64,000 nt of DNA from Linnemannia elongata (lineage: Eukaryota > Mortierellomycota > Mortierellomycetes > Mortierellales > Mortierellaceae), in NCBI GenBank assembly GCA_036320915.1, contig JAXBDG010000005.1:2796001-2860000 (forward strand). The letters are read 5' to 3'. The notes under the pieces were generated by a model. It saw nothing but the letters and a program-made list of their open reading frames with translations. It made no database searches and was not told where the DNA came from. How positions within the stretch are numbered: position 1 is the first letter of the stretch; the number at the start of each line of letters is the position of its first letter. This document shows positions 1-12,689 of the stretch, in pieces. Both the position numbers and the translations under genes were made by a program.

Positions 1-285
1 TTCTTTTACTATTTGCATATACCTTAATACCCATTCTCTCTCCCCTCCCTTATCTCTTTCTACCTCTCTTGTCCCTCTTCACTTCTACCCTCTTCTCTGA
101 TTTGGGCGTAGTTGTTCATTTGCCGTTTGATTCCATTCTTAACCGCATTACAATCGATCCGTTGAATAAGATATCAACAACGACGGCTATTACAACAATA
201 CCGTTCGACACCTTCTCACCTTCCACTACTTCGCCGTTGCTGTTCTCCCCTTTCTCCCTCTTCACCCTATCCCCTCCTTCGCACA

Positions 286-3200
286 ATGAGCATCGACTCG
301 TTCTGCCACGATTCTGAGGGTTGGGTACGTATATCCTGTCCGGCTCCATTTTCGTCTTCTCATTGCTAGCTCACTGGCCATCCGATCATTGTGTTACTTA
401 CCATTCATCGCTCGATATCATCCATCGTTCACGAATAGGGTCCGACGAGCCATGTTCGCCCCGACCTGACACCCTGTATGGAAAACACGATCCTGCTTAC
501 TCTCCCATCCCTCGTCGGGTTCCTCTACTTTGGCTACTCTGCCCTCTCCATGTCGCGACACGGCAAACCACACAATCTCGGTCGTACAAACATCATCTAC
601 TGGCCGTCTCAATTCTTCATCCTCGCCAGCGTTGTGGCCTTGATTGCCAGAGCTGCCGTCCTCAACCAGTCTGGCTACGTCCCCGCCACCATGCTCAGCA
701 CCATCTCCCTCATCGTTGCTTGGGTACGTTGCCTCGCTTTGGATGTTGGGTTACCATTTATATATCTTTGAACCCTTTCATGACCTGCGTTCTAACCTTT
801 CTATCCTTTTGTACTTGCATTTATCTGTAGGCGGCGGGGATCGTTCTGAACCACTTTCAACACCAACAAGAAATCCGCTCGTCCGATCCAATCTTTGGCC
901 TCTACGTTTTCACCCTCGTCGCAAGCGCAATCAACATCCGCACAATGTCCCTCCTCAACCAAACCGACCAGGCCCAGTTTAAGGCCTTTATCGCTTTCTT
1001 TGCCTTCAACTTTGCAGGATTTATTGTCGAGGCCTGGCCCCGAGGCAGGACACAGGTCCAAATCAAGAGCGGCGCCAGTCGATTCGAAAAGGCAAACCTC
1101 TTCTCGCGTCTCTCCTTTGACTACTTGCAACCCATCATCACTCAGGGATACAAGGCTCCACTTGCTGCAAAGGATATTGCCGGGATGGTGCCTCGTCGCA
1201 TCAAGACCGAGTTCAGTCACGATAACCTCAACAATCACTGGCAAAAGGCTATCACCAAGGCTGCTGCCAAGGGCACCAAGCCTAGTCTGTTCTGGACCGT
1301 CATGACCGCCTATGGACCTCTGTGGGTTCCTATCATGATCTACCGCATTGTTGCCTCGACCTTGACCTATGTCTTGCCCGCTCTCCTGAACGAGCTGTTG
1401 AGCTTCATTGGATCGTATGACACCGCCAACCCACAGCCTGTTGCTTTGGGAGTGATCCTGGCGTTTGGAATGTTCTTTGCCTCGCTTTTGAACTCGTTCT
1501 TTATGGCCCAGTACTTCCAAGGTGCCTTGGATGTTGGTGTTGAGGCCAGGACGGCGCTCATTGCTATGATCTACCGCAAGTCGTTGAAGCTCTCGAGTGC
1601 TGCCAAGCAAAAGTCAACCGCAGGAGAGATCAACAACCATATGAGTGTTGATGCTGAGCGCTGGAACGATGCCATTACCTTCTTCCCCATGTTTGTCTCC
1701 ATCCCGTAAGTCATCTATTTGCTGTTGAATGGTGCACAATGCTTGTGTTAATACAGTAATAGCAACTAACGAGCAGCGATATATCATCCTTGTTTAATCA
1801 CTGCATTCATCTAGATACGAGCTGTGTATTGCCCTCTGGCTTTGTAAGTTGCTTACTGGTTTAATTGCTATTCAGGACGAGCATTTTTTTTTGCCAAAAG
1901 GTGCAACAACTAACTAACCTTCATTCTATTCACCCTTAAAGTGTACCAGCAGATCGGATGGTCGGTGTTTACGGGTCTGGCTACAATCCTCATCATGATC
2001 CCCGTGCAGGGCATCATCGGCAAGTACTTTACCAAGGCCAAGGCCGGCAAGCTCGAGTCCATGGACGGACGCATCCGCATCATGAACGAGATCCTCTCCG
2101 GTATCAAGATCGTCAAGTTGTACGGCTGGGAAGACTCCTTCAAAGAGCGCGTCGCCACCTTCCGAAACCGTGAGCTCTCCAGTCTACGCAAGATCGGTAC
2201 CATTTTCTCATTCATGTCGATCATGTTCCAGTCGATGCCCCTCATTGTCTCCTTGGTCGCCTTCACCGTTTATGCCACCGTTGGAGGACCTAACTTTGGC
2301 CCTGGTGATATGAGTCCCCAGAAGGTCTTTGTTTCCATCTCCCTCTTTGGTATGCTCAACCGTCCCATTGGAATGTTGTCCCACATTATTGCCATGACCA
2401 TCAGTGTTACCGTCGCAACCAACCGAATTCAAAAGTTCCTCTTGGCGGAGGAAATCTTGGGCACCACCACTGAATCTATCAAGACCCTGCCCGAGGATCG
2501 TACCATTCCTGTCATCGAGATTAAGGACGGTGTCTTTGCTTGGGAGACCGAAGGGCCCGAAGTCGAGACCCCCAAGGAGCAAAAGGCGCGTGAAAAACAG
2601 GAAGCCAAGAAGCAAGCCCAGCTTGAAAAGGAGGCTCGCAAGGCCGGAAAACCCATTCCCGAGAGAGCTATCCCTGTCGAGAAGGACTATAGTCCTACCT
2701 TGACCAATATCAACCTCGCCATTGCTCGCGGTGATCTGACCGCTGTTGTCGGACGTGTCGGCCAGGGCAAGACCTCGTTGTTGAATGCCATTATCGGAGA
2801 CATGTACAAGCGCCAAGGATCAGTCCGCGTCTATGGCAGGATGGCCTATGTCGCCCAGCAGGCTTGGATCGTCAACGCTACCTTGCGCGACAACATCTTG
2901 TTTGGAAACGAGTTTGACCAGGCCCGCTACGACCACGTCCTCATGGCTTCTGGATTGCTGCCCGATATCGATATGCTTCCTGCTGGTGACCAGACCGAGA
3001 TTGGCGAGCGTGGAATCAACTTGTCTGGAGGCCAGAAGCAGCGTGTCTCGCTTGCCCGTGCCGCCTACGAGAATGCCGATGTCTACTTGTTTGATGACCC
3101 CCTGAGCGCCGTTGATGCCCATGTTGACCAACACCTCTGGCATCATTTGATCGGACCCACCGGATTGCTCAAGGACAAAACCCGTGTCTTGGTCACCCAT

Positions 3201-5454
3201 GCTATTCACCACTTGGAACAGGCGGACCAAATTGTTGTCATCAAGGATGGAGAGATCAGCGAGACTGGCAAGTACGATGCTCTCATGGATGCCCACAAAG
3301 CTTTCTATCAGCTCATCAAAGATTACTCTGTCAACGAGGGCAAGAAGCGCAAGGAGAAAACTGTGGACGGTGAAGTCCCTGACGACGAGAGCGATGCTTC
3401 AACTCAGGCTGGAATCGACAAGGAGGGCAAGGAGGAGGTTGCCGTGGTCAAGAAGGATGATAAGGCTGGTCTGGTAGCCGAGGAGAAGATGGTTCACGGT
3501 AGTGTCTCCTGGAGCGTCTACTCGATCTACGCAAAGGCTGCGTCGTACAAACTGTCGATTATGATTGTTCTCTTCTTCTTGGCCTGCCAGGGCCTCCAGA
3601 TCGGTACTAATGTCTGGCTCAAGTACTGGACGACTCAGAACGGCGCCGAAAAGCACACTGTTGGCGAGTTCTTGGGCGTCTATGCCGCGCTTGTTATTGC
3701 CTTCCTGATCAGCAATGTCACCGTCACCTACATTACCATGGTCATTGCCGCCATCCGCGCTTCTACTATCTTGCACGAAAGTCTCTTGTCAAAGATGCTC
3801 CGCCTCCCCATGTCCTTCTTCGACACTACCCCTCTCGGTCGTATTGTTAACCGTTTCTCGAGCGACATTTTCAGCATTGACGAGCTTACCCCATGGAACT
3901 TTATCAACGTCTTTGTCTGCGGTGCCTCTGTCCTCGGAACAATCGTGGTCATCGGTACAACCACCCCTGTCTTCCTGGCTATCGTCCCTCCACTGGTGAT
4001 CCTCTACCTCCTCATCCAGACCTTTTACATCCGCTCGTCGCGTGCCCTCAAGCGTATTGATTCCGTCTCCAAGTCGCCCATCTACCAGCACTTCAGCGAG
4101 ACCCTGGCCGGTGTCACCACCATCCGCGCCCTTGCCGCCAACGACAGATTCATCGCTGAGAACGCCGCCAAAGCCGATATTGCTGCCAACGCCTACTTCA
4201 TGTGGGTCTCTACCAATCGTTGGCTTCAAATCCGTTTGGAGACTCTGGGAGCGATCGTTGTCCTTGCTGCTGCTTTGTTTGTTGTCCTCAGTCGGTCCAG
4301 TCTTGGTTCTTCCAGCGCCGGTCTTGCCATGTCGTATGCTCTCAGCGTCACTCAGGATATTACCTGGCTTGTCCGTTCCTACTGCGACTTGAACGTAAGT
4401 CTCATCCCTACTTGGTATTTGTAGCTGATATCTGTCAACATGTGCTCATTGTCAATGTATCTTTTCTCTAACAGGTACACAATCTACTTTTCCTTTCAAA
4501 TAGAACCAACTGGTTGCGGTGGAGCGTGTGGACGAGTACGCCAAGAAGAACCCTGAGGCTCCTGCTGAGACGGACGTTGCCCTGCCCGAGAACTGGCCCC
4601 AGAACGGACTGGTCGAATTCCGCAACTACTCGACCCGTTACCGCGAGGGTCTCGATCTCGTCATCAAGAACATCTCCTTCACAGTCCAGCCTGCCGAGAA
4701 GGTCGGTATCGTCGGTCGTACAGGTGCCGGTAAATCATCCCTCACCTTGGCCCTCTTCCGCATCGTTGAGGCTGCCAATAGCCACTGGGCAAAGGCAAGT
4801 CATAACGGCGCCGATCAGGATGCCGACCCGACCAAGTCTGACAAGATTGCTGACCTGTCTGCTGTTAATGTTGAGGAGGACGGTGGATCGATTTGGATCG
4901 ATGGTGTTGACATCTCAACCGTCGGTTTACAGTACCTCCGCCAGCACCTTGCCATCATCCCTCAGGACCCTACTCTGTTTGTCGGCACCGTCCGCGAGAA
5001 CCTTGACCCATTCGACCAACTCCAAGACGCGGAACTATGGGAGGCCCTCGAACGTGCCCATCTCAAGGACCATATCTCCTCCCTCGCCGGCGGCCTCTCC
5101 TTCAAGGTTTCCCAAAACGGTGACAATTTCTCGGTCGGCCAGCGGTCGCTCATCTGTCTTGCCCGCGCCCTCCTTCGTAAGACCAAGATTCTTGTCCTTG
5201 ACGAAGCTACGGCTGCGGTCGATGTCGAGACGGATGAGTTGATTCAACGAACGATCCGGAAGGAGTTCAAGGACAGGACGATCCTGACGATTGCCCATCG
5301 TATCAAGACAGTTATGGATTCTGACAAGATATTGGTGTTGGAGAAGGGACGTGTTCAAGAGTTTGAGGCGCCTGCGACGTTGTTGGAGAGACCTGATTCG
5401 TTGTTCTTTAGCCTTGCGCAACAGGCTGGCGAGATAAAGGACCACGACGATTAG
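286..5454 (+). CDS. ABC transporter, subfamily C (MRP/YCF1-like), full length
   Basis: Spliced model: exons 286-324, 439-723, 831-1705, 1815-1843, 1942-4394, 4504-5454; phases join and give 1543 residues, the usual ABCC length. The N-terminus (W, then GPTSHVRPDLTPC) is the classic MRP start, followed by a TMD0-like hydrophobic block. TMD1 follows, then NBD1 with Walker A GRVGQGKTSLL near residue 679, signature LSGGQKQR near 769 and Walker B VYLFDDPLSAVD. TMD2 leads to NBD2 with Walker A GRTGAGKSSL near 1296, a degenerate but typical signature FSVGQRSL near 1436 and LVLDEATAAVD. Oddities: a 29-nt microexon (1815-1843), a Lys/Glu-rich insertion of about 40 residues just before NBD1, and an extra loop of about 40 residues after the NBD2 Walker A. 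By family it should export glutathione conjugates or other organic anions at the vacuolar or plasma membrane; the substrate cannot be read from sequence. Confidence 0.95.
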
Positions 5455-5816
5455 GAGCTTTAGTTTATACCACTGTTTTCATTCATTTTTTTAAGTACTT
5501 TCACCGTAGATTTTTATTAGCCTTTGCATCCACCTAATACATACTCATCGCATTTCTCTCATCATACGGATTGGTATTGGGTTGGAACGTTTCCAGCAAA
5601 TGTTCGGTGGATCCTGTTGTGATTGAAACGTTTGATCTGACGTTCCGTCAGGAAACAGCCGACTTGTCAGACTGGTAAGGATACTTGAATGAAAGTGGTG
5701 GTACAAATGTATTTAATGCTCAATATGTTGTATTTTGTTCTCTATGCCAAACTCCTCCTCCTGCTTGCCAATTGTCTATAGATGGTGGCTCCCGCATAAA
5801 TGTCAAAGCCAACATC
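5455..5816. other. Convergent intergenic region, no gene seen
   Basis: This stretch lies between the 3' ends of the ABC transporter and the bL27m gene. It is AT-rich and holds no credible exon. It presumably contains both 3' UTRs. Confidence 0.6.
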
Positions 5817-6880
5817 TTATGCCTGGACGACCTTCTCCAAAGAAGCCAACTCCTCCAAAGCCTCTTTCCTGGACTGGTCCAATTCCCGCTTATAGGCTGC
5901 TGTATCAATCATCCTGAATGCTCTCCTCCTAGGCTCGTTGATCGGAGTAGGCAAGACCTCGTCCTTGTGAAGCGTGACACCGACATATGTCCTCTTCCAG
6001 AACTTCTTGTCCTTGGCTGGGTCCTGGTAGTACTGCACCCACCCAGACTCGAGTGCAAATAGTGTGTGATCCTTGCCCATCCCGACGTTCTCGCCTGGGT
6101 AGAAGTGTGTGCCGCGTTGGCGGTAGATAATATTTCCAGGGATCACCGGTTGGCCTATTTTTTTGTTCGGAAGGGCGCTGTTGTTAGAAAGGAAGGGTAT
6201 CGGCAAACGAGTGATTCAGGGAAAAGGAGGTGGGGTTGATAATTTGCTGTTGGTTGCGAACTGTACCTCCGACTTTCTTGGCTCCGAGACGACGACCTGC
6301 AGAATCTCTGTTGTTCTTTGTGGAACCTCCAGCCTTCTTACTGGCGAAACGAACCTGGTTCGTAAAGGCTACAAGTCATTCGCGAAACGGGAAAGTAAGA
6401 AGGTGGGGTCAGCTACTAGGGTTCGTAATTCTAGAAGTTCAATTCCGAGATCTGATCCCACTGGTGGCGAGAGAAGTCCAAAGTACAGTATGGGTGAGAT
6501 TCTACTGCTTTCGGAGCTCCTTGAATCATTTGTCCTTCGGTTCCTGGATTTCCAGGTTCGATAGAACTGCCAGTTCAATGGGGCTTTAAAAATGATACGC
6601 CCCGAAGCTTCAAAGTTTCGAAGAAGTATCTATGCACTCTCAAAGGCAAGGCATAGTCCCCGAACCCGGAAGTGTTCCAGCCGATCAGTGCTCTCCCGGT
6701 TGCTGGCTACTTCCTGTTCCTGAGTGAGATCAAACCTAACGCTGATCTGGTTGTTATTTTTAAAAAAGTGTGTCGATCCGGGAACGCGGGTAGGTGGTGT
6801 GTACCTGAGGTCTCTGCGGTGAGGCCGAGGCGAGCGAATTGGCGGTTGAGGCCGAGGATGTTTGTTGACAGGAGGGACAT
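5817..6880 (-). CDS. Mitochondrial large-subunit ribosomal protein bL27m
   Basis: Exons on the minus strand: 6880-6805, 6368-6267 and 6154-5817, joined at phases 1 and 1, giving 171 residues. Residues 1-25 are an Arg-containing amphipathic start that suits a mitochondrial presequence. The bL27 core follows: [20 protein letters not shown], then [20 protein letters not shown] and [19 protein letters not shown]. The splice inside KKVGG|QPVIPG is exact and restores the family motif. The C-terminal extension of about 70 residues ([21 protein letters not shown] onward) is typical of fungal mitochondrial bL27 and absent from bacteria. In the family, the flexible N-terminal tail of bL27 reaches toward the peptidyl-transferase centre. 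It is transcribed divergently from the heat-shock factor gene. Confidence 0.9.
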
Positions 6881-7181
6881 GGTGGCGACGCTGTGTAGGA
6901 GGAAAGGAGAAACTGTGATCGGAGGAGGCGAAAGATGGAGCGGTAGAAGTCCTGTTGCAAGGATCGATATGACTGACGTATAAGAATCGTATTTGTTACT
7001 ATTTGCTGCTTTCTCTGTCCTTTTCCCTCCTGCATTTTCTCCAGACATAAGTGCTGAGGATGAAAAAAAAAAAAATTGAATAAAGTTTTATGTTGGTTTT
7101 TTGTTTGATCACCACCCCCTTGGCTTGCACCTTTCAACTTATTCACCCCTCGCTTCATTCGAACAATCAGCCCAGAGTCGC
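6881..7181. promoter_or_regulatory. Shared divergent promoter, bL27m / heat-shock factor
   Basis: Only 301 bp separate the two start codons, so both promoters and 5' UTRs must lie here. It contains an A-run near 7063-7075. No clear TATA box was identified, and heat-shock elements were not resolved by eye. Confidence 0.5.
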
Positions 7182-9828
7182 ATGTCCCCAGCACCAATCA
7201 CAGGAACAGTCAAAAGAACCCTCGCCGCAGCACATAACCCCATGACCCTTGTCCCCGAGAAAGCCTTGGCACTCATCCAAGCCGGGGCTTCTTCCAATAA
7301 CAACAACAACAATAACAACACCGCCAATGTTGCCACTCCTTCAACTGCTGCTACTGTAGCTGCATCGACAACGGCACCTGCTCAACCTCAGGGTCCTAGT
7401 CTGAGCATGCCCAACGCCAACAACATGCTTGTCAACGGAAGAGGCAATGCCACCTCAACCTCAAGAGCTTCCTCCGGTCGAACTGCCAACAACGCTTCAG
7501 CCTCTTCATCCTCTATGCAGCAGCTCCCTCGACCTTCCAGCACCGCCCGAGGAAACGTTGCCGCTTTCCTAACCAAACTTTACAAGTACGCTTTTACTAT
7601 TCCATTAGTCTGGTCTATAGCGTCATCCTTGTACCAATTGAACCCCAGGTTCACATTTACTTACCCTTGCCACATTTTTTGTAACGGTCGAAATTTTTAC
7701 TATAATCAATCGTAGCATGGTTGGGGACGAGGCTTCCAATAACTTGATCAAATGGTCCGACGATGGCCATTCCTTCATCGGTAAGAGCAGTGTAAACTAT
7801 TCCAGCCAATTGACTCATTTCCTACCAAAAATGCGTCCACGAAAACGTCGCAATATACCCGAAGTTATTACGTGACATTGACAGGTCTGGAATCGAACCG
7901 GAACATCATAAGTTTGTCATACAACCTAACTCCTTTGCATTTTGCTTCAACCCTCCCTAGTTGTCAAGCACGTTGAGTTTGCAAAGGAGGTGCTGCCAAA
8001 GTTTTTCAAGCACAATAATTTTTCGTCGTTTGTCCGTCAGCTCAACATGTACGGGTTCCACAAGGTGCCTCATCTTCAGCAGGGAGTCCTCCTCCCAGAC
8101 GCCGACTCGGAACAGTGGGAGTTCAGCAACCCGCATTTTCAAAAGAACCAGCCCGACCTACTTTGCTTGGTTTCCAGGAAGAAGGCGTCGAACGGAAACG
8201 ATGACAAGGATGCATTGACAATGGATTTGGGCCATATTCTCTCGGAGGTCACCGCCATCAAGAAGCATCAAATCGCCATCTCGTCCGACTTGAAGAATAT
8301 TGAGCGGGATCATCAATCGCTCTGGCAAGAGTCCATCGCCGCACGGGAACGCCACCAACGTCAACAGGATACAATCGACAAAATTCTCCGTTTCCTCGCC
8401 AGTGTCTTTTCAGGAGAGAAGAAGAGGGCCATTGTCCCCAACAAGAAGCCTAGACTTACTATTACCGAAGGAGATGTGGACGATGAGTACGAGCATGAAC
8501 TCGGACTGAGCTCTGGTGGCGAACACGAGGAAGAGGTCACGAAATTGTTGGGAAGCAAGCGCAAGCGTGCGTCAATGGTCGAGTCCGAGGCAGACTATGT
8601 TCTACCAGGCATGGAGACTCGCGGATCACCCAGCAAGCCTACTTTCAACATTAGTGAAATGACACCTGGTGAGCATTCATATCTTTTTTTCTCGTTTGAG
8701 CCGTACTATATTTATGCAGTGCTCTAACAAAATGGCTCTTTGTTGGGTTAATATCCTCCGACATAGCAACACTGGCACTCCTTGCTAATGCAAGCCAGTC
8801 CGCCCAGTCTACCCAGGCAAAGCAACCCAGTTCTCCAGCTTTAACGTCAACATCCTCAATCTCAACTCCATCCACTGCAACAACATCAACAGCACCCAGC
8901 AAAAAGTTGGCGCCGCCTACGGTCACGAGCGAACCACACGGGTCGATCACGGACTATCTCAGCGCATTCCCTGGATTGAACTTTCCTGGCGCACAGCCTT
9001 TCAAACTGGACGGTTCGAGCTTGTCGATACCAACAACACTTTTGCCCAATGCTATTAGCCCTCTGCATCACGATATGCTCAGGTCGATCTCAATGGCGAA
9101 TGCACAGGAGAATTTGCCAGCACCGCTCCCACCATCGTTTGTCCAGACACCAGCAGGAGCGAATGTGGTCAAGGGAGTGGACCAGATTGCACAGGAGATG
9201 GAGCAGTTGCAGAAGAGTATCGAGGCCTTGGAGGCGCACGGCCTCAATGTTAACGACTTTAACTTTGATGAAACTTATTTAAATTCAGCCAACTTTGGTA
9301 CGTTATGTGTACTTGGTATTGATCTTTGGCATTAGCGTGAGAAAGAATGTTTTCCAGCTAACATTCTGCCTCCCAATGTTTTCTTTTACTGCTCAACTAA
9401 TAGCTGACAATGGGTATGGCGATTTGAGTGGTATTAGCGGAAGTGGGATCCCTTACCAGGATTCCCTGGGATCGGAGGCCGATAACATGGACGATTTAAT
9501 TCACGCAGACCAGGACGACCTGAATATGATCACGCCAGCACTTGATCAGCAACATATTGTGTCTGAACCTGTGACTCCTTCATCTTCTTCTGCCTCGACA
9601 CCTCGAAGCAGCAGCAACATCAACGCTATACCTTTATCGACGCACCCTTCCAAGTCATTTTCCACCACGTCACCGTTGTCTGCCTCTTCTTCTACCACCT
9701 CACCCGTTATCACTCTTCCAGCCTCTGCCGCGTCAACGCCGACCGAGGTGCCCTTGATCAATCCACGGACGTCTACCGTTGGCGACGAATACCTTGAGGA
9801 TATGATTCATCTTGATGACTCTGTCTAA
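7182..9828 (+). CDS. Heat-shock transcription factor (HSF1-type)
   Basis: Exons 7182-7585, 7716-7780, 7961-8668, 8767-9297 and 9404-9828 join in phase to give 710 residues. Residues 1-124 are low complexity (Asn, Ala, Ser, Thr). The HSF DNA-binding domain runs about 125-230: FLTKLYNMVGDEASNNLIKW, then FAKEVLPKFFKHNNFSSFVR and QLNMYGFHKVPHL, so the recognition helix is intact. The codon split across intron 1 (AA|C) restores the conserved LY-[NS]-MV. An HR-A/B-like coiled coil follows at about 243-306 (LGHILSEVTAIKKH onward, ending ILRFLASVF), which supports trimerising HSF1 rather than Skn7. The C-terminal half is Ser/Thr/Pro-rich with acidic patches (DNMDDLIHADQDDLNM; final EDMIHLDDSV) and is a plausible activation domain. 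Expected to act in the nucleus on heat-shock elements. Confidence 0.93.
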
Positions 9829-10470
9829 ATCCATTCACCTTTCACTTTCTTGCAGTTTTATTTTCTTCTTCTGTCCCTTCCTCTTTTCATTACTTACCTA
9901 TCCACTTCATTGTTCTAGTTATGTCCCCATAGTCATTTTCTTTGCATTTTTTCATTTATGTACTTTACACCACCATCTCCACGCACTTCACTTCGCCCAT
10001 CAATCTTTCACAATTAAAGTTTGCGCCAAAGCCAATAAAATAAAAAAAAAAAAAAAAAACGTTTAGAAGTGTCTATTAGTGCGTGTCCTTCAAGGCTTCT
10101 TTCCCACACAGCACCTCCACTGCAGCACGGTGTGGCTGGAGATCATACTCAAGACCACCCTCCTGGGTTGAGCTATGTCCTTGTCCCTTTTCAGCCCACC
10201 CTACTAAACCCTAGCAGTTTCTTGTCTTGCCTTTGAATCACTTCACTCTCCTTCGACAGCCAAAGCTCTCATCAAACTACACTCTTGTTCTCCTCTTGAC
10301 TCATTCACTCTCCTTACACCTGACTCATTACACTCTTCTAGTCAACACATTCTCGCCCTCTCGCTCCAACCAACTAACCAACGCGCTCCACCCTTGTCAC
10401 CACTATCTACCTTTCATCTAACCAAACCAAACCAACCAACCAACCAACCAAACCAGCAACCACAACTATC
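9829..10470. other. Intergenic region, 3' UTR of HSF and 5' leader of next gene
   Basis: No exon is supported. The 5' half holds the HSF 3' end (AATAAA plus A-run). The 3' half is CT/CA-rich with a run of AACC-type repeats (about 10421-10455) immediately before the next start codon. Confidence 0.6.
10034..10059 (+). terminator. Polyadenylation-type signal of the HSF gene
   Basis: AATAAA at 10034-10039 is followed by an 18-base A-run at 10042-10059, about 205 bp downstream of the HSF stop codon. The spacing suits a 3' end signal, though the A-run may equally be a genomic homopolymer. Confidence 0.45.
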
Positions 10471-12262
10471 ATGGCCTCGTTTATGTCGATGCAGTACGAT
10501 TCAGACTCAGACTCGGCCGATGATCTTGACTTTAAGCCAGCCAGCGACGGAAGCTCAGGTTCTGGTACTTTACACAAAAAAGAAACGTTATTCTCCCTCT
10601 GCCCAAGTCTCACCTTCCACCTTCGAACATATATCCATTGAACGGGGAACGTTTTTATTTCTGTTTTTGCCTGTGGCACAGCCATTTGCACACACACCCA
10701 ATGCCACTATTCTTTGTTATTCTACTCCACAAATGTGTAACAGACCTATTGACACTGCCGTATATGTTTGTTTTTGGTTGTAAATAGATGATGACAGTGC
10801 CGCTGGTGAGGACATGGACGAGACCATGGAGGATCTTGAGGGAGAGACTGACGCTGCAGGGTCAATAATACCTACCCCGGCAGCAACTTCTACAAAAGCC
10901 AGCGCCTCCAAAAAGAAATCTAGCCCACGCGCTCAACAGTCCAGCGCCACCTCAACGCCACCAGTAACGGCAGTAGCCTCGTCTGCTCAGGTCACTTCAC
11001 AACTTGCCTCTACAGATTCAATGACCACGCCGGTAGTCAATGTGTCAACAGGGGCTGCAGGGGAAGCTGGTGGCGCCACTACTGAACCTTTGGCAGGTAC
11101 CTCTGGATCTTCTGCGGTAAGTTTCTCTCTCTTTACTTGTGTTATTTATTTGTTATATGTCTCAGGCGCGCTCGTTGCTTCAATCGCAAACCCAGTTGTT
11201 GTGCTATTGCCATGACATACACATGTATAAATGCTCACAGCGAAAACAGAAAGCTAATTATTTTGTATTGTTACGTGTTCTCAATCACTCTAACTGATTC
11301 GTCAACTATAGCCAACGGCTACTGCAACTGGCGATGCGAGTGCTGCAGGAATTGCACCAGGAGAGGTAGTGAAGAAGAAGAAAGGACCCAAGAAGGGCAC
11401 AAAGTACAAGAAACGAGCAACAGCTGTTCAAGACGCTGGAGGTGTTGCTTCAGGAAAGGCACCCAAGACCCCCAAGATGACCAAGAAGGCTGCAGCGGCA
11501 GCGGCAGCAGCCGCGGCGGCAGCGGCTTCTTCTTCTCATAATATGGCACAAGTTTCTGTAGTCGGACGATTCGCTCTCCAAAATACCCAGATCGACCTCG
11601 GTAACCATCTCTTTCTTGTGCAAGGTACTGAATATTTCAGCCTTATTGGCCCCTTGCAACTGCGTTCTCATACCTCTGCTTCATATTGATATACATGAAT
11701 GATGCTAGATCATCCCCTGGAATCGTTCAAGTGGCCGTACTCGCCGTTCACAGCGGATTTCAAGACACAGCACCAAGCGAGAGGCACGATGGCGAAAGAG
11801 TTACACCAGGCAGTGCAGCAGATCACGGAATCCAATAGCCGCTCAACATGGCATTTGCAGGAGCTCGATCAGCAATTGCAGATGAGCCGACAGGACTTGA
11901 AGACGAGTCTGGACGAGATTCAGTTCAGGAAGAGTCAGCTTCGGGATATGAGCCTGATGGCTGTTGATATTGTGCGGAAGCTCACATCATCTTCATCGTC
12001 GAGCCGGAGGAGTGAGAGAGGGGCAGGGACGGCGGTCTCACTGCCGTCATCGTCATCGACGTCGGCTTTACCGGGTGGCGCAGAATCTGTAGGGCGAATG
12101 AGTGACCTGGACTCGGATACTATGGACATTGACGGAGCCGAGATGTCTGGGAGTGCTGGGCTTGGGCAAGTGCGATTGAACGAGTTGAATGAGGGTAATG
12201 TCCGGTCGTTTCTGGAAAAGATTCGCGAGCTTGAGCGGCACCAACGCCACATCATGGTCTAA
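10471..12262 (+). CDS. Unrecognised acidic/basic nuclear-type protein with C-terminal coiled coil
   Basis: Exons 10471-10558, 10788-11116, 11312-11600 and 11709-12262 join in phase for 419 residues. The first donor could instead lie 6 nt downstream (GTACTT), adding two residues. The N-terminus is acidic (YDSDSDSADDLDF), followed by a Ser/Thr/Ala-rich stretch. Then comes a strongly basic segment, VVKKKKGPKKGTKYKKR, that looks like a nuclear localisation or nucleic-acid-binding patch, then a poly-Ala tract of about 14. The best-ordered part is FALQNTQIDLGDHPLESFKW followed by PYSPFTADFKTQHQARG and a helical region near residues 265-320 rich in Gln, Leu and Arg. The tail is Ser-rich and acidic. 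I do not recognise the family. A subunit of a chromatin complex is conceivable from composition alone, but that is a guess. Confidence 0.75.
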
Positions 12263-12689
12263 GGGATGGCTTGCTTCTCGCTATGCCAACATCTTCCTCT
12301 TTTCTCTCATTTTCCTTTACAGCCCAACGTTGAACAGAACTCTTTACAGGTTACTTCACTCTGAGATTGGAACATTTGATGAGCTCGTTTGTTCTCAAGC
12401 TCTTGTGACGGCCCATCCCACCTCCTTTCTATTTCCTCATTCCTTTACATTCTTTGCTTTTTTGCTATATCTTACACCCGCTTTCCTACTCCATCATTTA
12501 AGGCTTGCTTTCTTTGCTTCTTACCCTCCACGTTTATTTGCTCTATTCTTTGTCAATTGTACCTCAAATGTAAAATAAAAAAACCGAAAAAAGTCAAACC
12601 ACAACCTTGCTCTTTGTCCATGGCAGTTTGTTTGCGGACGAAAATGTTCCTTGTGGTATAATCCTTACGCCTTTTGTTGTTATTGCTCT
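12263..12689. other. Convergent intergenic region
   Basis: The 3' UTR of the upstream gene is pyrimidine-rich and contains AATAAA-like sequence near 12573-12580. No gene is seen. Confidence 0.6.

Noticed and set aside
801..1610. 269-codon minus-strand open frame over the ABC transporter
   Set aside because: Antisense shadow of a confidently identified gene; codon pattern and motifs belong to the plus strand.
6163..6589. Plus-strand frames antisense to bL27m
   Set aside because: Overlap introns and exons of a well-supported minus-strand gene and have no known domain.
7885..7905. T-loop-like GGTTCGATTCC on the minus strand inside HSF intron 2
   Set aside because: No matching T-stem, anticodon arm or acceptor stem could be folded around it; not a tRNA.
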